Assembly (NCBI GenBank): GCA_014904985.1
Contig: MU128930.1
Location: forward strand, 62,001-126,000
Origin: Hydnum rufescens UP504
Taxonomy: Eukaryota > Basidiomycota > Agaricomycetes > Cantharellales > Hydnaceae
Direction of reading: 5' to 3'
DNA length: 64,000 nt
The position numbers and the translations under genes are program-made. Each line of letters starts with the position of its first letter. Within the stretch, counting starts at the first letter, position 1. The notes below the pieces were generated by a model, which saw only the letters and a program-made list of their open reading frames with translations, ran no database searches and was not told where the DNA came from. Positions 21,380 to 32,826 of this stretch are shown here, in pieces.

Positions 21380-24068
21380 TTAGCCACGGAGGGTGGGAAT
21401 GCCAAAGGATAGAGCACCATCAGCACGTCGCTTCACCAGGGCCATATACGCCCGCATTCGCTGCTTCGATTCGAATTCCATGTTCAGGGAGTTAAGGTAG
21501 GCGTTCACCACGCCCAACAGCCCAGGGAACTCGTTGCCCTAAGCAGAAATTCAGCCAACAAGGCATACACCCAGGGGGCTTCGTACAGAGAAGCACACTC
21601 GGTCGCACCTTGCCATTGATGATTTCGGCCATCGTCATTTCCTCGTACTCTTCTTCGACGGGCATGGGTTCGGATACCCAAGGGGGTGGGCAGTAGGAAC
21701 AAGCAACGGAGGGAGGTGGATCACGCGACGATTGTGATTCATTGGCTGCACTGTCCCCTCGCTCTTCATGACCATTTACATATTTACCATCGCCGTGCCC
21801 ATTGGTCTCGATTCCGTTAGAGATGTCCGCGAAGGGACCGTGAATGTTGAGGCTGTTTATGGTAGCGGACGATCGTTCGGATGGTGCTGGAACTTCACTT
21901 GGGGTCGAATGGCGCGGCTCTGCCGGGTAGATTCGTTTCCTGAAGAAGAATTTCTGTTGAGTCGCGGCTCCTCTTTGTTGAGCACGTTGCATGTTCTCGT
22001 CCACCTAGAGTACCACAATTTGCATGACGATTCTCAATAGCATTTATGGTGATGAAGCATACCTTAGAAATGGGGACGTAAAAATTTAACCCAAAGCTCA
22101 ATATAGCACGCGAGAGGAGCAAGATGAAGACTGAGAACGCGGCATTCTCAAAGTCGGTAATTTGCACCTCCATACTCCTGAATTCCACACGCCATCCAAT
22201 TGGAGACTTTGGGGGAGAGATCTTGAATCGCAAGGTTTGCCAATTGGTTGATTGGATACTCTTCACCAATTTTCCATGAGAATGTTCATAGGGAGGATTA
22301 GAACGATCACCACGGGGCATTCCACAAGAATGGGCAGACCTCAAAATGATCAGAACACGCTATGTCGTCTAGTTCGATACGATCAGAAAAAACGGCGAGC
22401 GGATCGCGAATGAAGAGGTGAGCAACATGCTTGGAGAGTAAGGTGTCAATTCCTTAGGGGCACGATTCCGGATTTAGAAAGCTGGCGCGAGCAGTATACC
22501 AGGTGGGACGAGCCTGACATGGGAGTGGGGATGGGCTTACCGTGGGTGGTCAGTCTCTTGTAAATATCTTCATCGTAAGGAACGAAGATGTCGTTATACT
22601 CAGGTCGGTTCTTCAAGTCCTTGGAAATATACAGATCGACACTATCGTATCTCGACTTGGGGATCACGTGCTTGTTATGTCTCAGGGGCTCAAATGTAGC
22701 CCAGAGTGTCAGCATGACGCATGAAGCGTTCGTGGAAGATGTACCAACCTTCAGGCCTCTTTCCTCTTCTGTCCGATCATCGGTACTCGCGGCGATGACA
22801 CTCCACCGACAATCTACATCAGCCAAATACCCCCGATACGCCGGAGAAGCTGCCGTCAACGCCAACTGACCACCACCTTAGCATGCCGAAGGGACGAAAC
22901 AGAAAATTTTTTTACCATGATAGGTCCAACAGGAACAAGGGCGTCATAAGCGCGCCGAGCTTCGTCTACATTACACGCTTGAAAAGTTATCTGGAGACAT
23001 GAGCAGCCCATTCCGAATTCCGTTGCATCAAGGTATATGTGGTCCGGCAGAGCAGCACCATTCATGGCCTCTGAAGAAGAGGGATGGTACTGTGATCAGA
23101 ATGTGCGCCGCGAAAGACATAAGCAGAGAGGCGGACCTGGATCTTCAGGGAAGATACGTCTATCGTAAGGAATGGTGGGATCAACGAATGGTCTAGGGGT
23201 ATTCACGTCAAAGAAGATTGGGACATTGATGGCAACCTTGGATCCACGACGGCGGCGGATATTAGCCATCAAAGTACTACAAGGCGCAACTCAACGAGTA
23301 CACTGGAAAATTAGTTCATCAGCTGTGACTTACGGAAAACGGACATGAGCGCTCGTGATTTCATCTGGAAGGAAAAGACTGTGGCTAGATTGCGCGTGGG
23401 ATGGGTCATAGTAGGGATCAGTGAAAACGCCAGGGGAACCAAGACGTGGGAAGGAGGTGATGGTCACAACTGCTTCATGCGCCATCAACTCGGCTCGGAC
23501 TAGTTTGCGCCTAATCCGTAGAAATTGGGAACTGTGCTATATCTGAGTAGACCCAGGGTCTTACCGATTCCTCATATTTCTCTCAACCGACAAGAGGTCT
23601 AGCACAGACCCAGTGTACGGAGAACCCGGGGTACCTTCTAGCATGTAGCTGCCAGACTCGGGATGAAAAGTGGGAACTGAGGTCCTGTAGATTATCCAAT
23701 GGAGCGAAGGGTTTCATATGGGGGATGAAAGTTACATACGGGTCCCCACGAGTGTGGCTGCAGATGTCAGTAGCCAGACTTTGGAGATTGGCGAGTATCT
23801 CTGTCTGATGCAAAGACAATTTGGCGTTCTTGGCCTCGGCATCGAAAGAAAGGAGCATGTATTCCACCTGACTGCTGGTTTCATCGTATGTTAGTTTAAG
23901 AATATCAGGAGTTCGTACCTCGTCTCCCCAGAGCAGCGTATCCCCTTCTCGATCCTTAAACCGATCCCAAAGATACAGGAATTGGGTAATGCCGTGCTCA
24001 CGAATGTACTCAAGATATGGGATAGAATCCTCCCATGCCAAGGGCTTTCCCATAAAGAGGAGACCCAT
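21380..24068 (-). CDS. GSH1: Glutamate-cysteine ligase catalytic subunit (GSH1)
   Basis: Catalyses the ATP-dependent joining of glutamate and cysteine, the first and limiting step of glutathione synthesis, in the cytosol. The start at 24068 gives [20 protein letters not shown], and the eukaryotic GCL signature continues with [20 protein letters not shown] and VEYMLLSFD. Further conserved blocks are [60 protein letters not shown] and [11 protein letters not shown]...[20 protein letters not shown]. It ends with [11 protein letters not shown] at TAA 21380-21382. A variable insert rich in Ser/Asn/Gly (about 21740-21900) lies before [16 protein letters not shown]. More than eight introns. Full length for the family, with no frame break seen. 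Confidence 0.95.
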
Positions 24069-24972
24069 GATAACGACCTGGTGGAGAAGTCTGATGATTA
24101 GGCTAAAAGAATTCACCTGAAATCAAGGTGGAATTAGACTCGGAATCTGCCTGGGGTGACAAAAATTGTATGGTTTGTGGCTGAGGGACTTCTTGACAGG
24201 ATTTTGACACTGTGGGAATCCAGGGTGAACTTGGCATCATGGTGCTGGATAAATCCCAACCTAAGAGGTGGGACTGTAGCCAGAATCAGAATTGTTTGAG
24301 ATCCCAGATTCCAGCAAATTCCAACTCGTAATCCCAAGTGAATTCTCGTCTCAGGTTGAGCACTTGGGGAATACCGGCATTCTCCGACACCTCAGGGTCT
24401 GCCGCAAACACCCGGAAATGTGTTGCAATGATCGGCCATCTCTTAAATAGGGAAGAGAATTGTGTCATAAAAGAACCTCGGTGCAGTATGATTGCGGAGG
24501 TACAAACCAGTGAGGGTTTACACGCAGTACCTACGCTATATATAGTAAAAGGGGTCGGCCCTAGAATGGGCCAGAAGAGCGGCGAGGGGTAAAGGCCGCC
24601 CACAAACGGGCACGTGACACTAATACGCCGTAGCCGATAACCGCCTACAACAACAGAGAAATAGGGAAGAAGGCTTACAGTATTTAAAAAGACGCAGGTA
24701 TGCATTACACAGTGTATGCTCAGGTTTTTTTCTTATATTCCACCAAGCAATGACAGCGTTCCGTTTCGCGCCATGATGATGTTTGAGTGATGGCAGTTGT
24801 CAAACCTTCGGGGTCCAGTGACTCCCATATGTGCACCTTCATCAATTTTGCATATGCAACACCGATTTTCCCTTGAAGATTATAGGCATGATATTAGCAC
24901 GTAGATACAGATCGATGAACAAATAAAATATGCACAGAGACCACGCTGGCCACCAGGAATCCCCCGAGACAT
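24069..24972. other. Intergenic region, GSH1 promoter side
   Basis: About 900 bp upstream of GSH1 and downstream of the DUF1917 gene. No conserved protein seen. Antioxidant-type sites could lie here, but I see no clear Yap1 box (TTACTAA). Confidence 0.4.
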
Positions 24973-27396
24973 TCATTCCTCGTCATCACTATCCTCGACT
25001 GCTTTTCTCGCCTTTTTCGTTGGACGACCTCTCGACGCGGATGCTCGTTTTGGAGCTTGTTCCGCTGTCTGAGGTTGCCTCTTCTGGGGAGCCACTTCGT
25101 CTTCGGTGGAGCTTCCCTCGTCATCATCCCCATCTTCAGTGGTCGCCGCGCTGCGCTTCTTTCCAGCAGCGGCACCACTGTTCTTGCTCTTGCTAGAGTC
25201 AGTTTGTTGCCGAGGCAGCGGTTTTGGCGGTGCCTTGGCAGTTGCTTTTGTTTTCGCAGGAGGGATGTCGCCATCCTCCTCCTCCTCGTCCAAAAAACTA
25301 TGTGGGTGCGGGTGATCGTGAGCTTCCCGACAGGGGGGAAAAGTGTGAAAAATCAGCTGACGGGTTGTTTTCATCCTCGTCTTCGTCTTCGTCGGACCCG
25401 GATACTCCACGAGGCTTCAGGGCTGGCTTCGGCTTGCTAGGGCCTTTTGCCGGGCCTTTGCCTCCCCCTGCCTGGAAGTATATTCCTTGAGGAGATTCTG
25501 GTAATTATTTTAAAACGGAAAGAAGGAAAGTGTATCAGTTTCTATGGCGGCTCGGCGGAGTCTGCGATTGATTAGATGGACGAAAGGCTCACTCACTGCA
25601 ATCTCATTCTCGCCCACAAGCTCTTTCACTTGCCATACCTGGTCCGAACGCACAAACCAGCCCGAAATTAGAACAAGATCAAGCATCAATAGGGTTTTAA
25701 GAAATAATGATATATACCGTGCTCCTGATGCCTGATTTGTGCTTGCTATCCAAGGAGATGGCGGAGTAAAGGTCTGGTTTGGCGGTGGGCGCCGAGAATC
25801 CGTGATTGCGAAGTAAAACACGTAGGACCTGTCGCGTACGCGGGGGGGGGGGGGGGCATTAGAGCCGGGTGTTAAGCAGAGCAATCGAAAGAGATGGAGA
25901 GCCTGAGAAGAATGAACTTACATTTGTGGCTTCATCCTTATCCAGGATATTTGGTATTTGAACACTGAGAACGTGGGGTGGGGATGCAGATGATGACGCC
26001 TCGTTCGCAGGGGAAGTAGATGCTCTGACTAGGTATGCTGGGGTTTCGGAGAGAGGCCCTGAGATGAGGGATTGCGCGACTTTCTTCCACGCGCTGAAAT
26101 GGCGACGGAATAAAACAGAGATCAAAAACCATCAGCACTAATGGTTCATGCCTTGGGCTGCATGAAACGTACTCATCGATAGTATTCGACTTCATAAATA
26201 TAGACCTGTGAAGAAAGAGACAATCATCATCCATGAATGTCAAAGGTAGCGATTGGACACGACATGCCATTTTCCGGACGTGAATTCGTGCTTGATAGCA
26301 ATATCAGACAGTTCACGGGCAGAACTTGCGGAGAGCTGTGGGAAGCATGGAAAGGGTCTTATTGAAAAGAACCAAGGAATAAATATATGTACACACCGCT
26401 TCACGGACTTCCTTCTTGCTTTTCGCACCAGTTTTTTTGCTGGATCGCGCAGGAATAGATGGGTTATTCTGAAACACAAGTCTAATAAGAAAAACGAGCC
26501 CCTAGCGCGAACGTCCAGTAGCTGACGTTGATCTCTTCAATGTTGATGGCAGTCTGAGCGACTGAGACGCGAAAGACGAAACTCCTTCAGGTCGTGTCGA
26601 TGTACGGGAATTTGAGGAGATAAGCTCACTGTGCGCACGGGCTGCGTCTATGGCTTCCTTCGAGGCGGACTTGGATATCATGCCAGAAGGTGAATTTCGC
26701 TTCACTTGTACCCACTGGAGTGCCCAAAGAACGCGCATGAGTTCTGAAGAACCTGGTGCTAATTAATCGATTCGTTGTTCTTACAGGCTTGGATCCATCG
26801 TTTTGCACCATTGAAGGGCGATACTGAAGAAATATTGACGCATGAGTACGAGTCCTGCGCACATGGTGCGCACGAAGTGCTATAAGAAGTCTCACCTTGG
26901 CGAGGAACTCATCGAGGGTCAGAGAATGGTCTTCCGCATCCCAACTATACGGATAGTCGCTCTTATGTGTGATTTCTTCAGCACTGGTCATAACGGGTCG
27001 GTTGCCTCTTAAGGTTTCGCCGTGTTTGGCTCGATGCTTTGACGTTGACGGATGCAAAGTATGCGCCTTGTCACTGTGGAGACTACTGAGGGCCAAACTG
27101 TAGTACTGGAGACGTGTTAGGAATGCATTTGTTCGTGACAAGCTCGTCGTTGATCGTGGAAGCATGGCATGCGTGGTTTTATTCCAAGTGTGACATAGGG
27201 CTTGCCGCATATGGTTACTCCTCTGGTCTCCTCCCTCAACTCGCCCATGGCTCCCCTTTGGATGAACTTTGCTCCCCAATGCCTTCTGGGCTCTAGATTT
27301 AGCTCGACTTCCAACGCAAGGGTCGACACCCATCGGCGTCCGCCGCGTCCACTCGTCTGAATCTATATCTGCATCCTCCACCAATCTTTGAGACAT
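24973..27396 (-). CDS. DUF1917 (C11orf68/BLES03-like) protein with long charged C-terminal tail
   Basis: The family function is unknown. N-terminal part begins MSQRLVEDADIDSDEWTRRT. The DUF1917 core is seen as SLTLDEFLAK|YRPSMV, WVQVKRNSPSGMISKSAS, LSASSARELSDIAIKHEFTS|GKWHV, WKKVAQSLISGPLSETPAYL, VLSVQIPNILDKDEATN, VLRVLLRNHGFSAPTAKPDL, the same order as in human C11orf68 (LDAWLAKYPPSQV, LSGKWL, YTDDFTD, YKPDVYTYLGIY). After VWQVKELVGENEIAV a further intron joins SPQGIYFQAGGGKGPAKG, then about 150 residues of alternating acidic and Lys/Arg-rich sequence with RGRPTKKARK and a final DSDDEE. The tail has an AT-hook-like RGRP and nuclear-type signals. About eight introns. Exon borders are approximate. 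Confidence 0.75.
25842..25856 (+). repeat. Homopolymer run of 15 G in an intron of the DUF1917 gene
   Basis: On the coding strand this is C15, just before the acceptor GCGACAG of the intron that precedes VLRVLLRNHG. Length is likely to be variable and hard to sequence. Confidence 0.8.
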
Positions 27397-27509
27397 TTGA
27401 CCCTTCCCACATAATCACTGAAATCCAAGGGGTGAATTATTGGAAACGAGGAGATGAGGAGTCCCCAGGCCAAAGTCACGTGCCATTAGCACCATGTACA
27501 GTATAGTGT
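27397..27509. promoter_or_regulatory. Short divergent promoter, DUF1917 gene and REX2
   Basis: Only 113 bp separate the two divergent starts, so both genes must share promoter DNA. A GTCACGTG motif lies at about 27475-27482. Confidence 0.4.
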
Positions 27510-28843
27510 ATGTTTCAACGAGTAAAACCTCCGATTATTGTCCGCACGCGCTATATCAGCAGAAAGGCAAATCACAACTGGAGACAAGTCCTAGGTGCGA
27601 TGGAGGCAACTTCTGGGTATTCGCCATGTATGGATAATAATGCGCTGGCGAGAGCACTTTTGGAACGAGGGGCCTTCCCAGGCAAGTACGCAAGTACCAA
27701 CACCCTGGGAGCAGAATCCAGTGATAATAAGCGACCGCTTTGGTTCGGTGATGGACCTATGGTATGGATCGACTGCGAGGTGCGCGCGAAAGTGGAGCTA
27801 ACTTACCAGAAATGCCCCATTGATGAGCGGTTCGCGCGTTTTTCCGTGTCTGCAGATGACTGGGCTTAACCCCAAGAAGGACCGTCTGCTCGAGATAGCA
27901 GTGCTCATTACCGATGGGAACCTCGATATTGTGGACGAAGAAGGGATATCGTTCACTATCAAGACAGACAAGGAGCATCTTGATAATATGGATGAGTGGT
28001 GCGTCCGCCAACACGGAGAGGTGCGTCATCCCTTAACTTATTTCAAGACTAGTCTGTTTTATTCATAGGCATCGATGCAATTAGTCTGGACTCACGGCTG
28101 CATGTCTGGAATCCCCCTATGACTTAGGTGTGTCATCGCCTCGCCTTCTGTAATTTTCCTAGACCGTCGTCCGACTTTCTGTGGATTCTTGGCCTGCAGA
28201 AAGCGTGTCTCGCCAAGTACTTCGCCTACGTTCAACGCTGGGTCCCGAAACAAGGCACTGCCGTCCTCGCAGGGAGTTCGGTCCACTTCGACAAGGTCTT
28301 CCTCTCTCTATACATGCCCGAGCTCATCAAACATTTGCATTACAGAATAGTGGGTCAGTCAGGGTCATTCCGTCGTTTTGCTTTGGGGATATCCCCATTT
28401 TGCTCACCTAATTTGTTTCTTCATACGTGTGTAGACGTTAGCACGATAAAGGTCAGCCCCTGACGTATTTTCATCTTTGATTTCCTTTCCGAAGCTTAGC
28501 CCACGGCTCTGCAGGAATTGTGTCGTCGGTGGTTTCCCTTGGCTTCACAGCAGCGGACCAACGGGCCACCAATCGTCACTAAACATCGGTCAGTCTCTCT
28601 TCTGTGCCTCTCTATATCCTGTGTCTATCATTTAGCCTTGAGACGTCTCCCCTAGTGCACTCGACGATATCAAAGGCTCAATAGCTGGTCGATTCAACTC
28701 AGTAATCCTACTGTACGACCGCAATACTGACATACGATCCCCTTTGTCCTGTAGAGCTCAAATACTACCGCGAGACGATCTTCAAGGCACCAAGTTCCAT
28801 CTCTGCGCAATTTGGAGCGCAAGAAGGAATCAAGTCACAATAG
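27510..28843 (+). CDS. REX2: Oligoribonuclease, DEDDh 3'-5' exonuclease (REX2)
   Basis: Degrades short RNA oligomers. In yeast Rex2 acts in mitochondria. The start at 27510 gives MFQRVKPPIIVRTRYISRKA, Arg-rich without acidic residues, like a mitochondrial presequence; a second in-frame ATG at 27600 could give a cytosolic form. Exon 1 ends 27779 in WIDCE and exon 2 starts 27856 with MTGLNPKKDRLLEIAVLITD, forming the DxE motif. HGESGLTAACLESPYDL is assembled over a 68-nt intron. The second Asp is in GSSVHFDKVFL. The HxxxxD pair is in TKHRALDDI. It ends QFGAQEGIKSQ at TAG 28841-28843. Eight or so small exons, some very short (DVSTIK). Complete. Confidence 0.92.
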
Positions 28844-29565
28844 AGAAGCTGGGTAATGATACAAGGAGCGGGGAGGTGCTTCTAATGCGGTTTTACGAGT
28901 GCACTTTATTCATAGTGTCACTACCTGTGGTAGCAAATGCTCGAAGCAGCGGTGTTATCCCATGCATGCTTCCAGGGCCACAGCGAGGGAACGCTCGCAC
29001 GATTTAAATCTTATCACGTGGAGCGCGCCACAAGAATTTCATACTGTCCCCGTTTATGAAAGCTTCCATACATGAATCCCAATCTGGTCTTATGTTCTTC
29101 GAGCATTTTGACCCCTCACACTGCAGATATATGTCCACAGACTTCCACAGCCATGCCATGGACCGTGCCGTACTCCCGACTGGCCCGGGGCTCCGAGAGC
29201 GAGCTCAACCCAGGACCCTGGCTTCAGGTCTCGGCGTCGGTCATCCACTAAAATCCGTAAATATCGTGGCGTGGGAATATCGTCTATGACCGAGGGCCAT
29301 CGCACGATGGCGAATATGTCCCGGAGATATCCGAAGATATCCCGTCGCACGCCGGACCGCCAGAGAGATACTGTAGAACACAAAGACTTGCGTGCTCTAT
29401 AAGAAAGGAGATGACAGAACTCAACCATCTTATTCCCACTATCACAAATGTCCTTACAGGTACAACTATTCTTCACATTCGTGGGATGAGAATCGTTTGG
29501 ACGAGTCGAACTGACTTTTTCGTCCAATCGCCATTCTTAATTCAACAACGACCGACTACTTGGAA
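28844..29565. other. Intergenic region, no gene recognised
   Basis: About 720 bp between REX2 and the SWIB gene on the same strand. Open frames on both strands lack conserved motifs. It should hold the REX2 3' end and the promoter of the SWIB gene. Confidence 0.45.
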
Positions 29566-30643
29566 TGACGATGGCGACTACTGCTGGTAGCCCCCGGAGT
29601 GGACCTCGCGAAGATCAGCGCCAAATCTGTTCGCAAGAACATGCTCGCCTTGGATGAGACGCTCGATCCCAGCTGGGTAAAACAGAATAAAGAAGGCATA
29701 GACGACCTCATTGCCCAAATTTTCAGCACTGTCAACAGTCAGCAGGTACAGCCATCACAAGCGCCCATGGCCGCTTCCCCATCAACGTCTCCGACCCTCA
29801 AACGGAAACGGATTGTCAGCGACGGGGAACACGCCAACGGCAATGGCGACTCGCTCACCCCTTCCCAAATGCCCATATCGCACGTCACTAATAATCACAA
29901 ACACCGTCCATCCTCTTCTTCCGCAGTACAGAAGGCGCGACAACAACAGCTCTCCGATGCCGAACTCGCGCGACAGCTCTCTGCCGAACTTAATCCCCTG
30001 GGACGCACCACGCGCGGTTCCGGCCCTGGGAGTCGTAAACACACCTCTGGTGCTGGCGGAGCCGGAGGCGGAACTAAGGGGGGACGCGGTTCCTCCAAAA
30101 AGGTTAAGAGCAGCGCGAAGATCATAGACGACTCGGATAACGAGCACGGAAGTGCGGATGAGGATGACAACTATTATGACTCGGATGACGGGTCCAAGAG
30201 ACGGCGCAAGAAATCTAATGGTGGTGGAGGCGGGACTAGTGAAGGTGGGGGAAGAGCGAAGGGTGGGTTCGCGAAAGAATTCGTGCTGAGCCCGCCCCTC
30301 GCGGCGCTCACGGGAGAACCGACCCTCTCGCGCCCGCAGGTCGTCAAGGCACTATGGAAACATATCAAGGAGAATCGGCTTCAGAATCCCAAGGATGGCC
30401 GTGTCATATTGTGCGACGACAAGGTCTGTTGGCTATTGTATTCTGGGGCATTTGTGTTATTTACTCGGCCCCTGGCGCTCTCGTCCGTTGTTTTGTGTGG
30501 CAGCTCCGAGCAATATTCCGCGCTGATCGAATAGGGATGTTTAAAATGAATAAGGACATCGGAGAGTGAGTTGGTTCTTAGTGCTAGCACATCTTATCTC
30601 TGATTGAAACTATCGGGACGCTAGTCACCTTTTCGAACCGTAG
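29566..30643 (+). CDS. DEK_C plus SWIB/MDM2 domain chromatin protein (Uaf30/Tri1-like)
   Basis: In yeast, Uaf30 belongs to the RNA polymerase I upstream activating factor; Tri1 is its relative. An N-terminal DEK_C-like domain reads DLAKISAKSVRKNMLALDET, DPSWVKQNKEGIDDLIAQIF. A long disordered linker follows with acidic and Gly/Lys-rich parts. The C-terminal SWIB domain is FAKEFVLSPPLAALTG, LSRPQVVKALWKHIKENRLQ, NPKDGRVILCDDK|LRAIFRADR, IGMFKMNKDIGDHLFEP, ending at TAG 30641-30643. Two introns near the 3' end (about 30424-30501 and 30566-30624). The only sensible ATG (29566 or 29572: MATTAGSP) is one base out of frame with DLAKIS. Removing one C from the CCCCC run at 29591-29595 joins them. 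Confidence 0.88.
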
Positions 30644-31231
30644 TCAATTTTGGGCGCATGCACTATCGTGTAGAATAGTGCTCTATGCGTTTGTATGGAC
30701 TGTTATGCCATAATTTGTAGCGAAAGGGGGTAACAAAGAGATCCTGTTATACCTCGAATTCCATGGGCATGGTACGAACAAGTCGCTTACTGTAAGATGA
30801 AGCCTCGGGTCGAGTTGGTGCAGTATAACCAATAATAAATGCATCAGGGAGAAGAATTTCAATTGCAATGGGGTGGCACGGCTCGTTTCTTTTCGTTTGT
30901 AATTACAGTGTCTTGTTTATTTATCTAGCAATGGCAGTGGCAAACGCAGTGACAACGACCAAGGTGTCGGCCCCCTGCGGGTCTCACAACGAGTAACCCG
31001 AACGGTCCCTGAGGATCATAGTTCCTCTAATTTCGTCTGTCACATCTCTGTCCTTATCCACATTGCCAATATGCCACTTGTCAGCCTGCTCCCACCGTCT
31101 CACGCGGTCCGCGAGCAGACCTACTTGCCGCGTGCGCGGGTTGATTGTTAGGTGATCAAAATTTGTTGTGGCAGAATCAAAGCCCGTGGGTATTTATAGT
31201 TGAGTCTGATCTTTCCACCCCGGACAGAAAT
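30644..31231. other. Intergenic region, no gene recognised
   Basis: About 590 bp between the SWIB gene and the GH16 gene (both +). Short open frames only. Confidence 0.45.
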
Positions 31232-32826
31232 ATGCCTGGCCGCTTGATCATCGCTGCAGCTGGTTTTTTCGCCTTCGCGGTCTTCTCCACGCGTGCCTTT
31301 GGTGGTGTGTACAGAGTGAGCGATAGCTTTGTTGGCCCGTCCTTTTACAATGGGTTCGACGCCGTGGCCATCCCTGATCCTACGGAAGGACGCGTCAAGT
31401 ACGTGTGATCCTTGACTGCAGCATGCGGACTAAATCTCTCATCTGAACAACATGTTTTCCGCCTATTCTTAGCTATGTGGACACGCAGACTGCGATAAAG
31501 CTCAACCTGACCTATGCCTACGAGGACACCTTCATTTTGCGTGCGGATTATACCACTACCCTGACTGCCACGGGTCCCGGTAGGAATTCGGTTCGTCTGT
31601 CCAGTAAAAAGAAATACACCCAGTCGGTTCTGGTCGCGGACATCCGTCATATGCCACAGGGATGCGGGTGCGTCAAAGTCGTTCCCACTACAATAGAGCA
31701 CTGACCAAATGCGATCATTTCAGCACTTGGCCCGCTTTATGGACTGTAAGAATCTTTCAAGGCTGTCTTCTCCACGTGTTAATAACCGTATTGCGCCTGA
31801 TGTCGGTATAGTATACTCGCCCTTGTGCGTATATTCCGCTCCAAGGGATAGTTCTGGCACTGACCAGGACCGATTTTCACAGGGCCTAGCTCGGGTAGAT
31901 GATTTTCCGCCCGTTAACGTCCGGCGTATATTCACACTATTGTAGGGGAGATCGATATTGTCGAAGGCGTCAATGACCAAGGACCGAATCAGGCTACTTT
32001 GCATACTTCCCCCGGATGTACGCAACCTGATTCCCGTTTGGAGTCTGGGTAAGCCACTTTCAAAATGATTTCGACGGCGAAATTTTGACTTCAACTGGGT
32101 TATCCGCGATTGTTGATGAAGGGAGGTGGTGTCACTTAATTGCGACGCAACTGTTAACAACAATCAAGGATGCGGTGTCAAGTCGACCGACCCGGCAAGT
32201 TATGGTCCCCCTTTCAATGCTATCGGCGGTGGATGGTGCGTTTCTAGATCAATTCTTTATGAGAATAGACGAGTTTCAGTATCTTACTGAGCATTTCGTC
32301 TAATGGATACATAGGTATGCTATGGAGCGCACATCTTCGTCTATTTCAGTATGGTTCTGGAGGCGCGATGATCCATCAGTCCCCTGGAGCGTCCAGATGG
32401 GCCTTTCGGACTTGGATACGTTCTCCTTCGGCGTGCCATTTGGTACATTCGTTTGTGATAACTGCCCGATACCTGAATACTTCGCTGCTCACAACATTAT
32501 CATCAACTTGACACTGTGTACGTCTCACTGTGCTTTCGAATAGTGACGGCACACTTAATGTGTATGTGAATCCACCTAGGTGGGTCCTGGGCAGGTCAAC
32601 CTGATGTATTCCAGGCCGCCGGATGCCCCGGATCCTGTGTTGGTGAGGAATATTTTAGCCTGATTTTACCGTGTTGTGCAGAAGAATAACACTTCTCTAC
32701 TCTAGATTATGTCAACAACAATCCGGCAGCATTTAAGGACGCCTACTGGGACTTCGCCTCCCTCAAGGTCTACACACCGCTTCTAGAAAGCAGGTTCATG
32801 ACAGCGTTTCTCCTATATCACTGTTG
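31232..32826 (+). CDS. Secreted GH16 family beta-glucanase-like protein
   Basis: Glycoside hydrolase of the beta-1,3(4)-glucan type, likely acting on cell-wall glucans outside the cell. The start at 31232 gives a signal peptide (MPGRLIIAAAGFFAFAVFST, cleavage after about residue 22-24). Conserved blocks: SFVGPSFYNGFDAVAIPDPT, TWPALWT, then the catalytic motif GEIDIVEGVNDQGPNQATLH (about 31946-32005), where the two Glu of EIDIVE are nucleophile and acid/base with the extra Val typical of laminarinase-type GH16. Later come SVWFWRRDDPSVPWSVQMGL, IINLTLCGSWAGQPDVF and WDFASLKVYTP. Last in-frame stop is 32826; a further intron after LLESR is possible. The 198-nt gap before GEIDIVEG may hide a microexon (about 31881-31892). 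Confidence 0.85.

Noticed and set aside
29090..29527. Minus-strand frame of 145 codons before the SWIB gene
   Set aside because: No conserved motif; lies in the promoter of a plus-strand gene.
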